A model generated the notes under the pieces. That model worked only from the letters and a program-made list of their open reading frames with translations. It did no database searches and was not told the origin of the DNA. Below, in pieces: positions 34,306-46,446 of a stretch of DNA of 64,000 nt. The position numbers were made by a program, and so were the translations under genes. The stretch comes from Mycosphaerella arachidis (lineage: Eukaryota; Ascomycota; Dothideomycetes; Mycosphaerellales; Mycosphaerellaceae), in the NCBI GenBank assembly GCA_001297265.1, contig LIHB01000098.1, forward strand, positions 36,090 through 100,089. Reading direction: 5' to 3'. Each line of letters opens with the position of its first letter. The stretch's first letter is position 1.

Positions 34306-35842
34306 CCTCGCAACGGGCGAGTTTCGCCGTCATCAGCGACTCGTCGCGGCCGAGCTGCCGAACTTGTGCAGCGCGCAACACGTCTTCGAGGCATTGGCTG
34401 CACATCATTATCCACTTCCCACCTCATCGCCATCCTCGTCACCCCGCTCCTCCTCACCACCACCACGCCATCCCGATCAGGATCAGAATCATCATGACGA
34501 CGCGTCCGACGATGACGGGCAGTCATCCCTGGACCGAGTCGAGCGTCTGCTGTTCTACCTGCCGCATCGCCTGATGGACTGGCTGGTACTGCCACCAATC
34601 GCCAACTCACCCTCGCTCTCCACCGAGTTCTATTACCGAGACGACGAGCTCTGGCCAAGTCGATCGCGGGCGCTCAACGCCTTGTGGAATTCTCCACCCG
34701 TGGCTGCCATTTTCGGCGTGCGCTCCACGCCTGGCTACGACTACGACTCCAGTGCTGTTGCTGGCGAAGATGATCGGGATGCGGAAAAGGATGCAGATGA
34801 AGATGCAGATGTGGACATGGGTACGGATACCGACACAGATACCTGGACCTGGCATGCGCATCGCGACTTGATCAAAGAGGCGCGGCTCCTCCATCATCGC
34901 CTCGATCTCGCCGCCCAGTGCACACTGCGCGCTCCAAATCCTCGCGCATGCGCTCAAGGTATCTCGACTCATGCGACTGGCCCTTCCGCCTATCTCGGCA
35001 TCGTCCGGAAAGGCCGCGAACTCTGTACCACCTTTCAAACCAACATGGACACGACTGTTGTCCCGCAGCTTGCACGCTTCTATCGACGTATTCGACTTGT
35101 GCATGTTGGCACGCTCGAGCGCATCGCTCACTTCACCACCAACGGCTCATCTCCCGAAATGGACGTCCCCGACATGTCGGCGGATTTGACTGCTGTCCTG
35201 CTCTTCCGCCTAATCACCGCGGCGATTCACGCCGAGATTTCCGCCGTCTCAACGTTCTGCGATCGATATGTCGAGCTCCACGATCAAATCCTCGCACAAA
35301 CCACCCACACCGACTCGATCCTGACGCGACTTCGGGCTTACATGGATACCTTTCTCATCCCACTTGAAAACGACATGAAAGCAACCGCAGTCGAAGCCGG
35401 CCGCGGCTGGGCCTGCGATTGGGACTATCATCATCTTAGGCGGAAAGAGCAGTGTCGATGGCCAGAAGATGTCGGCATACCTCTGCACACGTACACCTAC
35501 GGACAATGGCTGCGCAAGGACTTGTCGGAGAGATTTCCAAGGCTGTTCAGCGCACCGCAACCTCCGTTGTCCCCAGAACTCCGCAGGCTTGGGCTCTTGA
35601 AGCGAGTCGGTTCGCTCGAGGGCACCGAATGGGTCAAGGCCACGGGCAAGAGTCAGGGAGCTGGTTCGAGTGCTGAAAAAAGTTGGGCTGAGGCCGTGCT
35701 GGAGAGGGCTGTAAGGAGTGATTGGGGTAGCATCTTTGACATGCATAAGAAGCGGTGCAAGAACTATATTCGGATTGCGGAACGGCGGCGCATGGGCGAG
35801 AATCATGAGTGGAACGGAGAGGAGAGAACGGCAGCGGGGTAA
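34306..35842 (+). CDS. Orphan protein, 5' exon not located
   Basis: The frame is open from 34262 to the stop at 35842 (about 511 codons from 34307). The first in-frame ATG is at 34574, but the preceding sequence (LDRVERLLFYLPHRL and a Ser/Pro/Asp linker) reads as genuine protein. A branch GCTAAC and acceptor TTAG at 34305 also suggest an upstream exon that I could not fix. Visible parts: a Ser/Pro/His/Asp-rich linker; a Trp/Tyr-containing segment; an acidic repeat of DAD/DTD units (DNA 34770-34850); and a helical region (about 34860-35840) with conserved-looking patches DWDYHH, TYTYGQWLRKDL and KKRCKNYIRIAERRR. There is no membrane span. No family is recognised. If translation starts at 34574 the product has 422 residues. 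Confidence 0.65.
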
Positions 35843-36300
35843 TGTATGGGCAATGCGGATGGGGCATGTTGGATGGAAGAGGGGGTGTTGAGTTTGCGCA
35901 ACAACAATCAGTAATAATGTCTTGAATTGAATACCCCCAGTCTTTCATTATCCTATCCATGAATCCATTTGACCCATTTAATCCATTTCCTACAGATATT
36001 GTGTATACAATCCCAACCAACTGCCTTGATCCTTCTGGCAGTAATGCATCGGTCTCCAATCGCCTGCTAAATGCCAGATGAGTAGCCTCAATTTCGTAGA
36101 ATTTGATAAAGTAGAAATTACACTCACGCATCCTGTAGGACTGTGGATGTCCTCACCCTAGCTCGGTACGGTACTCTTCTGTCAGTGACTGGACCGCCGG
36201 CTTGTGGATTGGGGCCTTAAATTTTCGACAGTGACTCTTACCGATCCTTGATGTGGGACCGCTTGTAGGTGGGGCAGTTGAGTGGCTCCCTCTTAACCAC

Positions 36301-36510
36301 CCTTTCGTCTCTCGCTGGATGGATGGTACTGGTCTCAGGAGTCCTTCCTTCGTCTACTGCAGGAAATCTGGGTTGTTCTGTATCTTGCTTGTATTTTCGC
36401 TCTTGACCCTTTCGTCTCTGGCTGGATGGTACTCGCCTCACGGTTCCTTCGTTCGTCTACTGTAGGAACTCTAGGTTGTCCTGCATCCTGTATTTCAATC
36501 GCTGCTAAAT
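36301..36510. repeat. 107-bp direct duplication, diverged
   Basis: CCTTTCGTCTCT, then GCTGGATGG, then TTCGTCTACTG, then GGTTGT, beginning at 36301 and again at 36408. The second copy differs by small indels and substitutions. Confidence 0.75.
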
Positions 36511-37620
36511 GGGGAGCGGCCGGTTGGGGCCTGGCCTGGTGCTGGCGAGAGGTGTTGCTGAGCCTGTGCTGGAGCAGTATGTTCACGACAGACAACGAGC
36601 TTGTTAGAAAATGAGGGAATAGCTCTTTACGGCAAAGCTCTCTGCTGCCGGCCAATGCTGCTCCCTCACATACTCTCGTTGCTGCTGCTTTGTTGAGACA
36701 TGCATACGTCCATTGCAATCCGCTCCGTCCCTTCATGTACTCACAGACCCCGCGACAAAGGCACGGTCGCGGATTTGGCAGAAAGTGATGCTATGAGGCA
36801 AGTATAAGCACGTGAATGAAAGCCATGTCAAAGGGCTGCTACGAGTTAGGGGGAACTACGTGCTGGACCTTGCCACGATGAGCGATGGGCCGGCAAGAGG
36901 GAGAAGAAGCTTTTACCTCGCGTGAACTTGTCCAGGGATTCACGTGGCTGTGCAGCCGTGACTTGCTGTAGACTCCATCTGCAGTTCTTTCCGTGTGTTG
37001 TGCCCTTAGAGCTCCTCTTCACGCCGCAATCCTCTTTCGCGGATTCTATTCTTGGTGTAGATGTGTCAAGTGGACCGTAGGGCACCGACTTGTCTATCCT
37101 CTGCCCCCGTGCTCGGTGACATCCGACCCGGGTCATGCTGTCAGCGTTATGCTATACGAAGCCCAGCCCACCGAAGCGATTGTGGCCGTCCTGCTCCACA
37201 TTTGTATCCTCCTCCTCCTCCTCATCGTCTCGCTCAAATCCTCTCCTGACCTTCGCCGGTGCAGTGTCTAGATCGCGACATCAAGGAGTCGGCGGAGGAG
37301 TGAGGGCAGGCATGCAGCAGGCTATATTGCTTATGGCAGGCAGGCCCCATCGACAGAACATAGCTGACTACCCACCTACACCACTGGGCCACAGAGCAAC
37401 ATGTATTCCGAAACGAGAGCTACTCCAAGGCTACCTAACGATCTACCCTATCAATCTCTTACCCACTCGCTTACAACATCGTGATCCTAGAACCAGAACC
37501 AAACAGGAGACGCGTACCTTTCCCCTGTCCTCCTGCCATTTCCGTTGTTCACACAGTAGGTAGGTGTCACAGGCTACGGAGTGCATTGCACATAGAGCAC
37601 AGTTCACGATACGGCCCTTG

Positions 37621-37660
37621 TAGTGTGTGTGTATGTGTGTGTATGACCTGCGTGTGTGAG
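37621..37660. repeat. GT-rich microsatellite
   Basis: Interrupted (GT)n: TAGTGTGTGTGTATGTGTGTG followed by a further short GTGTGTG. Confidence 0.8.
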
Positions 37661-38252
37661 TATATCTTTCGGAAAGAACGACGCCTGTTGAATGTTAAAA
37701 GGGTACTTGCGAAAAGGCGATCGATGGAGAAGAGAATAGAGTATATACGGCGGCGTAGTAGGCTCCTACTCCAATCGGGAATGAATGAAGCACCCATCCC
37801 CGATTATGGCATGACATGGCATAATTGACGACCGATATTCCTTACACTATTGTCATTGTCATTATTATTATTATCTTCTTCCATGTGCTGGCATGTGTCA
37901 ACAAAAAAATGCAGACCTGTTCTACGTACAATATAGAAAAGCCCGTGCAACCCTTCGTCACCACTAGCCTAGGCTAATTCTAATCCTAATCCCTCGCAGC
38001 ACGTCAACTTTTAGAGCAGAAGACGCGAGATTCGAAGCAAGAGCAGAGAGAGCACTGCCTCTGCGCATAGCTCATACTAGGCAAGTCATCTCCGAGGCAC
38101 AGCAGTCCCGATTCCCTCCACGGTAATACGATAGTCCGTTATTGTTAGATGCTCCCGACACTGCTCATTCTTCTTGCATGTTCTCAACCAATCGTCCAAT
38201 GCAGTAGTATACACTAGCCGTCAAGATTACAGCAGTATGCCCAGCATCAAGA

Positions 38253-40043
38253 TTACTGCCGATTTCCGCGGAGCTGTTGCTGCAGCTTGTTTTCCAGCTC
38301 AGCATCGAAGCCCGCGGTCTCTCCTGTCTGGCTGACGCCGACGCTATGTGGGACTGCTGAGCCTGTAGCAGTGGGCATAGCATGATCGTATGGAATCCGG
38401 CCCTCTGATGCCGATATGGCAGGATCGCTGTGAGACAGCCTGCCAGCCGCTGGTTGGCTGGTGGAGGTGAGGTTGGCCGGGCTGATTGTGCCAGCTTGCG
38501 ACATACCGTTGTTGGCAGGAAGTGAGAGGCTCGACGGCAGGGTAGGCTGTTGTTTGTCTGGTTCAAGCAATGGAGGGTTGGTATCGAGGGGAAATTGAGA
38601 GGGGATCTGATCATTAGCTGACGAGGTTCCATTACCGTCGATGATGTCCCAGTCGATGTTGTCCCCGTTCACGGCATCCCAGTCGATGTTGTCCCAGTTG
38701 ACGCTGATCCAGTCGATGCTGTTCCAGTCGATGCTGTCCCACTCCGTAGGGTTCATTGCGTTGACCCCGTTTCCGTTTACAGTGCCTGGGTCAATATGGT
38801 CGAGCGACGTCGAGGTAGTTGAGGACGCTGTTAGGCTCTGAGGTTGATTGCTCGTGACGAGATTGCTCGCAATCGTGGCTCCGAGCTAGAAGTCAAGGCG
38901 ACAGGCTGCTGGTTGAAAGCGATGCTCGGAGCGGTCAACCAATCGGAGGAGTCCGAGGTGTTTGAGGACAGCGGTGGGCTTGGTGGATGAGGTACTGTGC
39001 CAACAGTATTCACGGCTGTGGTGTTCGAGCTGCCGTCCTCTACTTTCGAGCTAGAAGTCAAGGCAACAGGCTGCTGCAGGGAAGTGAAGTCCTCTAAGAC
39101 TAGCAAGTCGCTTGTGGAGGGTTTCGCGATTGGCGTAGGCAATCCATAGTCGCACTTGGGAATGGAGCCGTCTGCCATCTGGTGTGCGTATGACCCAGAT
39201 TGAGACTGTGCGTAGTCAGGAGCATCGGAAACAGGCAAGCTTAGACTGTGAGGAACACCAACCACTGGATCACCAACCATGCTTCCCGAAATCTGGTGTG
39301 CGTATGGTCCCTGGTAAGCGGAAGCAGTGATGTGTACCGTCTTCTGCTTTTTGCCTTGATAGTCATCGGCTTTGAAGCCATGTTGAGTAGTGTCGTAGTC
39401 ATCAGAGTCATTCAGTCTACGCTTCGAAGCAGCATATATAGGGACGTCAGTGTCGGAACTCGATCGCGAGTCATGAGTGAGTTCATGACCGAGCTGCTAA
39501 GGAACGCAGGCTCTCTTGTATCTCTCGCACAGCACGCACTTCGCGCTATTATCTGGAACACAGGTCAGTAACATTGCTATAAAAGGCAAGTTGCAACGAC
39601 GTATACCAACCCGGGGGAACACATTTGCTCTTGCGCTGTCGACAAGGCGCACACGCCTTTGCCTTGGTTGCATCTTGGAAAGGAGTGGGAAAGTGCTTGC
39701 GGAGCTGAGAATTGACCCATGCCTCTGCGTCGTTGCCGTCAGGATGCTCTAATTGGTAGATACGGCGAAGAATGTCGTGGAGCAGGACTTCACAAGTCAA
39801 GAGTGGACCATAGAAGATGACGGTGTCCACAATGGCGACGAGGTGGGTGTTTGCGCTAGGAGCGAACGGTGAATGGGAAGCTGGAAAGGCTGCCATGACG
39901 ATCATTGGATGCCGCAGCGATCGTCTTGGGATGACAGAGATACCTCTCTGGCGAAGAGAGTCGAAGAATGGCTGAGATAACAAGACTAAATAGTTGCGCC
40001 AACTTGGACCTGGACACTCACGGCGGTCGTCGGTGGACCCGCC
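38253..40043 (-). pseudogene. Zn(II)2Cys6 transcription factor, broken by nonsense and frameshift
   Basis: The reverse-strand frame opens after TAA at 40046 without an ATG; about 145 residues precede the zinc cluster. The cluster is split by a 58-nt intron at 39610-39553 (branch TACTGAC, acceptor CCAG). Before it comes ACAPCRQRKSKCVPP and after it CVLCERYKRAC, together the full C-x2-C-x6-C-x-n-C-x2-C-x6-C pattern of fungal binuclear cluster activators. Six bases later the frame hits TAG (39499-39497), after which the same frame continues open for more than 200 codons. A second break lies near 38890-38880: the 149-residue segment ends out of frame with the next segment. The downstream part carries 15-bp repeats encoding DSIDW units (38640-38750) and stops at 38253. 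The N-terminal start is missing, and the 109-bp duplication abuts it. Position of a zinc cluster this far from the N-terminus is unusual but known. Confidence 0.72.
38640..38750 (-). repeat. 15-bp tandem repeat encoding (D/N)SIDW units
   Basis: About seven imperfect 15-bp units, reading GACTGGGACAGCATC and variants on the reverse strand, inside the broken Zn(II)2Cys6 gene. They encode Asp-x-Ile-Asp-Trp pentamers, an acidic/aromatic composition typical of activation regions. Confidence 0.8.
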
Positions 40044-40061
40044 TTATGTTCCCTCCGACTG

Positions 40062-40279
40062 AGTGCGATGCGCTTCCGATGTAGCCTGGCGGACAGTGGA
40101 AACCTCATGCCCGCCAACAGGTGCATGCGTTGCGATGCCATCGGCCGTGAATATCGTTTTGCTAAGGCGGAGTGCGATGCGTCCCCGATGTAGCCTGGCG
40201 GACAGCGGAAGCCTCATGCCCGCCAACTGGTGCATGCGTTGCGATGCCTTGCGCCGTCAAGGTCGTCTTGCGGAGCCGA
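40062..40279. repeat. 109-bp tandem duplication
   Basis: AGTGCGATGCG, then GATGTAGCCTGGCGGACAG, begins at 40062 and again at 40171, with the unit continuing to TGCATGCGTTGCGATGCC in both copies. It lies at the 5' edge of the broken Zn(II)2Cys6 gene and may have displaced its start. Confidence 0.88.
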
Positions 40280-43200
40280 CCACGCAGAGCGGTCGATGGA
40301 GCGAGGCGGGAGACAGCAGCATCTTCCATCGCTAAGCAATGCATCATATCGCTTGTTGGTGAACGTAGCCAGTGGCCCCAGAATCAAAAGGACAGGCGCA
40401 CGCATACAGGTACGGCCTGCATCGGACGGCCGTGCGAGTAGGCGCAGACCAGTCAAGCGTAGAGAGTTGGCCCGGACAGGATGGTAAGACGTCGTCTGGC
40501 CGCATCGACATGGGAATTGCTCGAGCGATCAAGTCCCACGAAGCTTGTAGGCGGAGTCGACTTTAGTCGAGAGAATGTCCAATCTTGAGTCACATTTTAG
40601 GAAGAACTGTCTCGAGACTACCGAGACGGTTCTGTATCTGCAGCTTGAGGGTTGATCTCGTTCAAGCCGTAGTGAGCAGGGTATTAAGCGGGAAGTTGCA
40701 TCGTCGGCCGCTCGGGACGGAGTCGGCGATGGTGCATTGCGGGCGGTGAACTGGAAAGCTAAGGCAAGTAGCGCAGTAGTGGTAGGGGAGCAGACTTACT
40801 GAAGATGATAGCTGGCTGTGTGTGTGTGGTGTGTCTGTTTGCCGATGAAGAAAAGTCTGTGCTGTGTAGTCGGCGGCTTCGACTTTGCACTGACGGCATA
40901 TGAGGAAGGGGTACAATCTACTGCGAACTGCTGCGAGCTGCTGCAACCAGGTGCAAGGCGTTCAGGAACGTGTACCGTGTACTTGTTGTGTATGCATGAA
41001 CGATTGCGAACAACCAGACCCGGCCGTCCGGTTCCTCCTTCCCAAGATCCCCGCTCCCCCAGGCCCTCGCGGATCTAACTGCTTTTTTGAGCTTCCGCGC
41101 GCTTCCTCCTTATCTCATCCCATATGCACGTGCGAAAACAGCTCTGTGACAAGACTCGCCTCCCGTCTGTCTGCGCGATAGCAGAAGGGGGGAAAGGGGG
41201 GCATACAATCGCACATGACGTGACGGTGCTTTTGAAGCGCGAAATTCAATCCCTAACGCGACGGAGATATTGTCAAGATGGACATCGGCTTCCGTGATGC
41301 TCTGCGTGCCCATGACGCTGGTCTGTCGAGTGATTGATTCACTGAAGTTCAAAGCTTGGCGCAAATTCCTCTCGATCCATCCCTATTCGCGTTGCGCTTC
41401 GCTCTGCCTTTGATGGATGTCGATCAGTCTTTCTTTTTGCTCAGTGATTCCTTCTGCCAAGCCATGTCAAACCTGGCGGCCTGTTTGGAGAAGGAACAGC
41501 ATATGGATAGTGCCCAGACCGCACTTCCCAACGCATGGGTCGTGCCTGCTCTGGACCCTTGCCTGTGCAGGACTCCCCTTGCTAGTACCAGGTGCTGGGT
41601 GGGTAATGTACAACGTCCTTCTACAATGTAATGGCCCAGCAAGTAGTCAAGGCGGGCTAAACACTACCGTAGTCTACGATACTAAGCTTTCGAAGTTACG
41701 CAATTGTCCACAAGTGCATCCCGACCGGGCCTGACATTGAATAGCGATGGCGATCTTCGCCAGGAGCTCGAGAAGGCAAGCTACATCCAGGGAGAATAGG
41801 GTGCACTGACCGATAAGCCCCATGGCAGTATTATTAACAAAAAGGCCGTCTCTTTAGTTTCAAACGTGGATGTGAAGCCATTGACAGATCATAGCTAGCA
41901 AGACGGTTGCCAACTCCACTATCGACCTCTGTAGCATCCACCTCAGCAACTTCGGAGCGGATTCACAATAGCAGAATCGTATGCTTTGGAAACCCTAGTG
42001 TCGTATCGGATCCAATTTGGCACTTGTCACGACGTGCTTGCTTTCGAGTGCATGGCAGACGGCAGGGAACTTGGTGTGACTGTAGTCATACTCGCCGATC
42101 AAGACGATGCAGGTTCGAAGGTGGGATCGCTTGTTCGCCTTCGTCTTTTGGCTGTCACCTAGTGTGACCGTCTAAGAACATGTTCGCTACAGGATTTGGG
42201 TCCCCGATCAACGTACAAGGACTGTCGACAAAAGACGTGGCCAGCTGTACACGGACACGACTGTCTTATCAACGCCACGAAAGACGCGCTGTAGCGTGGA
42301 TGCTGCTTGTTAAGGGAAAGCGTCAGCGCGCGCCTCGCTTCGACTACACTAGCTACGTTGCAGGTACTTAAGTACTCTACGCAGCTTGATATCGCCGTTA
42401 CGTTCAGGGCGGAGCGGCCACCTCTTTTGTCAGGAGCCCTCAAAACCCGCTGCATGCAATCGTCGGTGCCTTCGCGTTGATGCCAGACTGCTCCATGCTA
42501 TGCCTAATCTTGCTGGCCTCTCTGCCAAGAGCGACTTCCCTTTCTGTCTATCGGAGTTCAGACTTGCAGTCGTCCCAGCATCGTAAGTTTCAGGACTACC
42601 TCATGAAGCCTGAAGTTGCGCTTTCTACTAACGAAGACCGCTATAGCCGTGCAGCCGATTGCAAAATGTGAAAAGCGGACATACATAGCCCACAAAGCGC
42701 ATGCCGAGGCGTAGGCTCGTGTCCTTCAGTAGAGACACAAGTCAAACGAGCCGAACCTGGATCTTTCGCAGCCTGTTTGGGACCGAGGTCCCGGCTGCAG
42801 CTGGATCTAGTGGAGTTAGCCACGCTTACTATTACTAGTCAACCTCTTCCACTTTCTTCACCAGCGTCCGAATTGCTCGGCAGTGAGGCTTATTAGAAGT
42901 TGACGACAAAGGCCCGAGAGCAAGCGTCTAGCTACTCGTGTATGCTGGTTTCCTCAAGTTACTTCCTCTACGGCTCAGCTCTCTGCGACGATCTCCTCAG
43001 CTAAGAAGTAAGGCGTTTAAGCATAGCGGTGAACAGCTACGCGCCAGCGCGAGCCAAGGCAAGAGCACCTTAAGTAGAACGAGCTACACGATGCACAGCT
43101 CCCAGCGACACAAGTAGCAAATCACTATCGTAACCGCCAGCTACGCCAATTACGCTACAATCCGAGGATACAGCTTAGCGGCATCATTACCACCAACCCA

Positions 43201-46162
43201 TCAGCAGCAGCCTTGTTTACCGATGCGCTCGTGTACTCGCCTCTGCCCAATCGGAGAGCAGAACAGGACAGCTGCCGTCTACTGTACATTCCTTTCCGCT
43301 CCGCTAAAGGACAAATGCTACGAACTTATTATGTGTGTTCATTACCTCCAGCATAGTCACAAGAGCTAGAACAAATCGCTGCCTGGAGCGCATCCTGGTT
43401 AGAGCGCTTAAAGTCACGACAACTGCTGACATATCAGCAACCGAAGTCAACACTCTTATGCACGCGCATCCCGCCACTGCTCGTGTCCCGAACCCTTGGC
43501 TTAGTAAATCGACATTCTCACTAAGCGACCTTTACTACTACCATAGCCGCTGCTTGTACAGCACCGCCGCTGGTTTGAAGCCTTGTATGATCAATGTACG
43601 CCGTGTCTTGTACACTATAGTTCTCCAGGGCGTTGATACGGACGCTGAGGAACCTCTATAGCCGTGTCGGTCCCTATACACCCGCGAATAGGAGGCGTTT
43701 GGGTTTCGCCGGCCGAGATTATAGTCGTCTCCGAATGTTAGTTCTGGACACTTAATTAGGGCGGCCCGGTAGTGTACCTGGAAGCGGCGTACAGGGTAGT
43801 ATACGTTTGGAATGTTCTTTGAAGGTGCGTTGCTTTATCTTTAGTATAAGTAGCTGCGACTACAGGGACACCTACACTGGGAGTAGTAGCGATGTAAGCT
43901 TCGGTGCTAAGTAGTAACTCTTCTTTAGCGTCGCTTTCCTAAATATCGGGGCTGTAACGGGAAGAGTAGTTGGAACGACGCACGGAAGTGTTGTTACACG
44001 TAAACCAGGCCTCAGCCGCTCCTACTTGTCTATGTACAAGTAAGTAATCACGCCTCTGTAGAAGCCTTGTTGCAGTTTACAGGAAGAAGCCTTTAGGCCC
44101 TGCAATACGCATAACTGCCAATGGAAGTTTCCAAGTAAATGGATTATAGGTCCGTACCCGTGCACAAGCTAGTTATATAGAGGTCTTTCTTCCACCTTCG
44201 TAGACACATACAATCAAGACACGCACCACATATCAAGTGAGCGAGCTATCTCAAGTAGTTCCTATACTGCTTCCTCACTATCCATCATGGACCGACAATT
44301 ACGCTAGACCCTAGCTCTATATATTACCGAAGTTTTGAAGAGTTCGAGTAAGGGAGCGGCTTAACGAGCGGCTACTCCTCTCTTCTTAGTGCTCTTATTA
44401 TGTGCCTAGCAATTGGGCTTTGTGGCTGAAGTCCCGAACGCTTCACGAAGCGCAATCAATGTCTCAGCCTTCATGTCGACATGCCCGGCTGTAACCTGTA
44501 TAGCAGAGCTGAAACTTACCAAAATCAAGGTATGTAGTTACATTGTTGTGTTCAGGTAAAGCATTATCTAGCAAGTTGAAGATAAGGTCGATGGCAGGAA
44601 TACGGATTCAGGGGCAGCGTCTTCTCTTGTGTGATCCTTAAATGTGCGGTGAAAACTCTCTTGCCGTGAGAATCCACAGCCGAGTGTAAGTCGGCATCGT
44701 GCATAAGAACCTTCTTGCGAACGGCGATACTTGTAAGCATGAGCTGCGTACGCGCAGGGAAAGGTCGCGAAAGCCAATTCGATCTGAACCTAGAGGACGG
44801 GACATTGGGCGGCCGTGTAGGGGAAGGCACAGCTATCCCAGCCATCAATGCATAGAAGATTCTGATTGAGAGAGCCGCACTCCTAATCTGCTGCTTCATT
44901 ACGCTCGAAAAGGGAATTAATGCTCTAATAAAAGCTGTAAGAGCTTGCTCAAACGTCGTGGTGGATGAGAGTAGTCGACTAGGGACTTGAGAGCATCGAA
45001 TGAGGCTGTCCGATCCTCTTGAACGGCCTTTAAGCTCAAGCCCTTGTTGATTTTGGGATAAAGTCTAGTGTTCCATTCGAGTTAGCGCTAGAGGAAGTTC
45101 CGCATCGTAGCTAACCTTCTTGTGTCCGCCTATCTTGCAACGCCTGTACGATGCGGAACCGTCGTCCTAAGCGTCTTTGTCTTCTAGGTCTTAGTAACCG
45201 TAGCAAGCGGCGTGCAAGCATCGTGCTTTGCCTATTCTCCTTACTGCCGTCCTGGGTGTAGCTACCTTAGAGGTGCAAACTGTTTGTCAATAGTTCATGC
45301 CTTTAATGTTCTTGGCGCATGAAGTGACAGCTCTTCTACAGAGTGATCACAGTTTCTAACGGGTACCTACAGTCGGGCAGTTTAGTGTACCGCTTCCTTG
45401 TGCTGAGGACAGATCTGTTTAGAGCAGCGCTTGAAAGCAAGATTCGTAGTCGATGCACCGATGCCGCTACTCCCTCGAGGGTACAATTCTACACTTTGAG
45501 TCTGACATGATGCTCGTGCCTACGTTAGCGGATTTTGCTCTCGCAATGTCGAGGAATCGCTGTACCTGTGACCTAGTTCTCTGGGCAGGTGATCCACGAC
45601 TCGGCTTGCAAAGTGGCGGTGCGGTGCCTTTCGTCCTCTTCCGGAACTCATCGTGGCCACTAGTTTGGCTTCTAGTGTAAATCGACGTCGGTATGGTCAC
45701 ATTGTGCGTGCTTCACGGTGATTGATTGCATATGATCGTCGGGTTCAGTTAATACTGATTGTGTATACTCGTATCACCCTATATATATCCTCATTCTGGG
45801 ACTGGCGGCAGCCAGTCCTGGTGGGTGACAGTAGCCGCGCTGGACCGTTCGCGAATCGTAACTAGAATCAATGCAGCTAGTTGGTCAAGTAAAATCATCC
45901 GTTTATACGGTCATTCGTTCTGTGGTAATATCGACTCGCGTGAGTCTCTGCACTTAATTAGTTAGTAAAAGATGTGAGATCGATAGTACTTCACCTCCTT
46001 TCCATTTCTCTTGACCTGATCCTGAGTCGGACCGGCGTCCCTGAATTGCCGGTCCTATCACTGAGCCTGGTAAGGCCTTTCCTTGCTGGGATCTACTGTT
46101 GATTGGCTGATACTATTGCAGAGTAGCGACTTCCAGCTCATTTGTTCTCGCGAGACGTGCTG
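40280..46162. other. Gene-poor stretch, possible weak coding relics
   Basis: No gene is supported. A forward frame at about 41934-42161 (ending LLAVT and TAG) has balanced composition for 75 codons but begins after a stop. A reverse frame around 43770-43600 reads similarly. From about 42800 to 45300, TA is somewhat raised and frames are short, consistent with old, mildly mutated repeat DNA. No transposase or polymerase motif could be read. Confidence 0.4.
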
Positions 46163-46446
46163 CACGTGGAAAAAATGCGTCGCTTTCCTCACTTTATGCT
46201 GCAAGTGAATAACTTGATTTCTTATGCTTAGTTGTGATCTACGAGTGAATGACCATGCTCTTATGTGACCTGTGCCAAGATGTACAGGTAGCTGCTTGTA
46301 CAAGCACGTGGAACAAATGCGTCGCTTTCCTCACTTTATGCTGCAAGTGAATAACTTGATTTCTTATGCTTGGTTGTGATCTACGAGTTAATGACCATGC
46401 TCTTATGTGACCTGTACCAAGATGTACAGGTAGCTGCTTGTACAAG
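46163..46446. repeat. 142-bp tandem duplication
   Basis: CACGTGGAA-x-AAATGCGTCGC begins at 46163 and 46305, and CACGTGGG restarts at 46447. The two 142-bp copies differ at only a few positions, so the duplication is recent relative to its surroundings. Confidence 0.93.

Larger units (their letters stand above)
35843..38252. other. Intergenic stretch with duplications, no supported gene
   Basis: Contains an imperfect 107-bp direct duplication (36301-36510) and a GT-rich microsatellite (37621-37660). The other open frames are short and overlap one another without recognisable content. Confidence 0.45.

Noticed and set aside
40038..40046. Treating the zinc-cluster gene as intact with readthrough of TAG
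   Set aside because: A second frame break downstream and the missing start make an intact gene unlikely.
42090..42160. Possible tRNA because of a GGTTCGA word
   Set aside because: No matching acceptor stem, D-arm box or anticodon arm around it.
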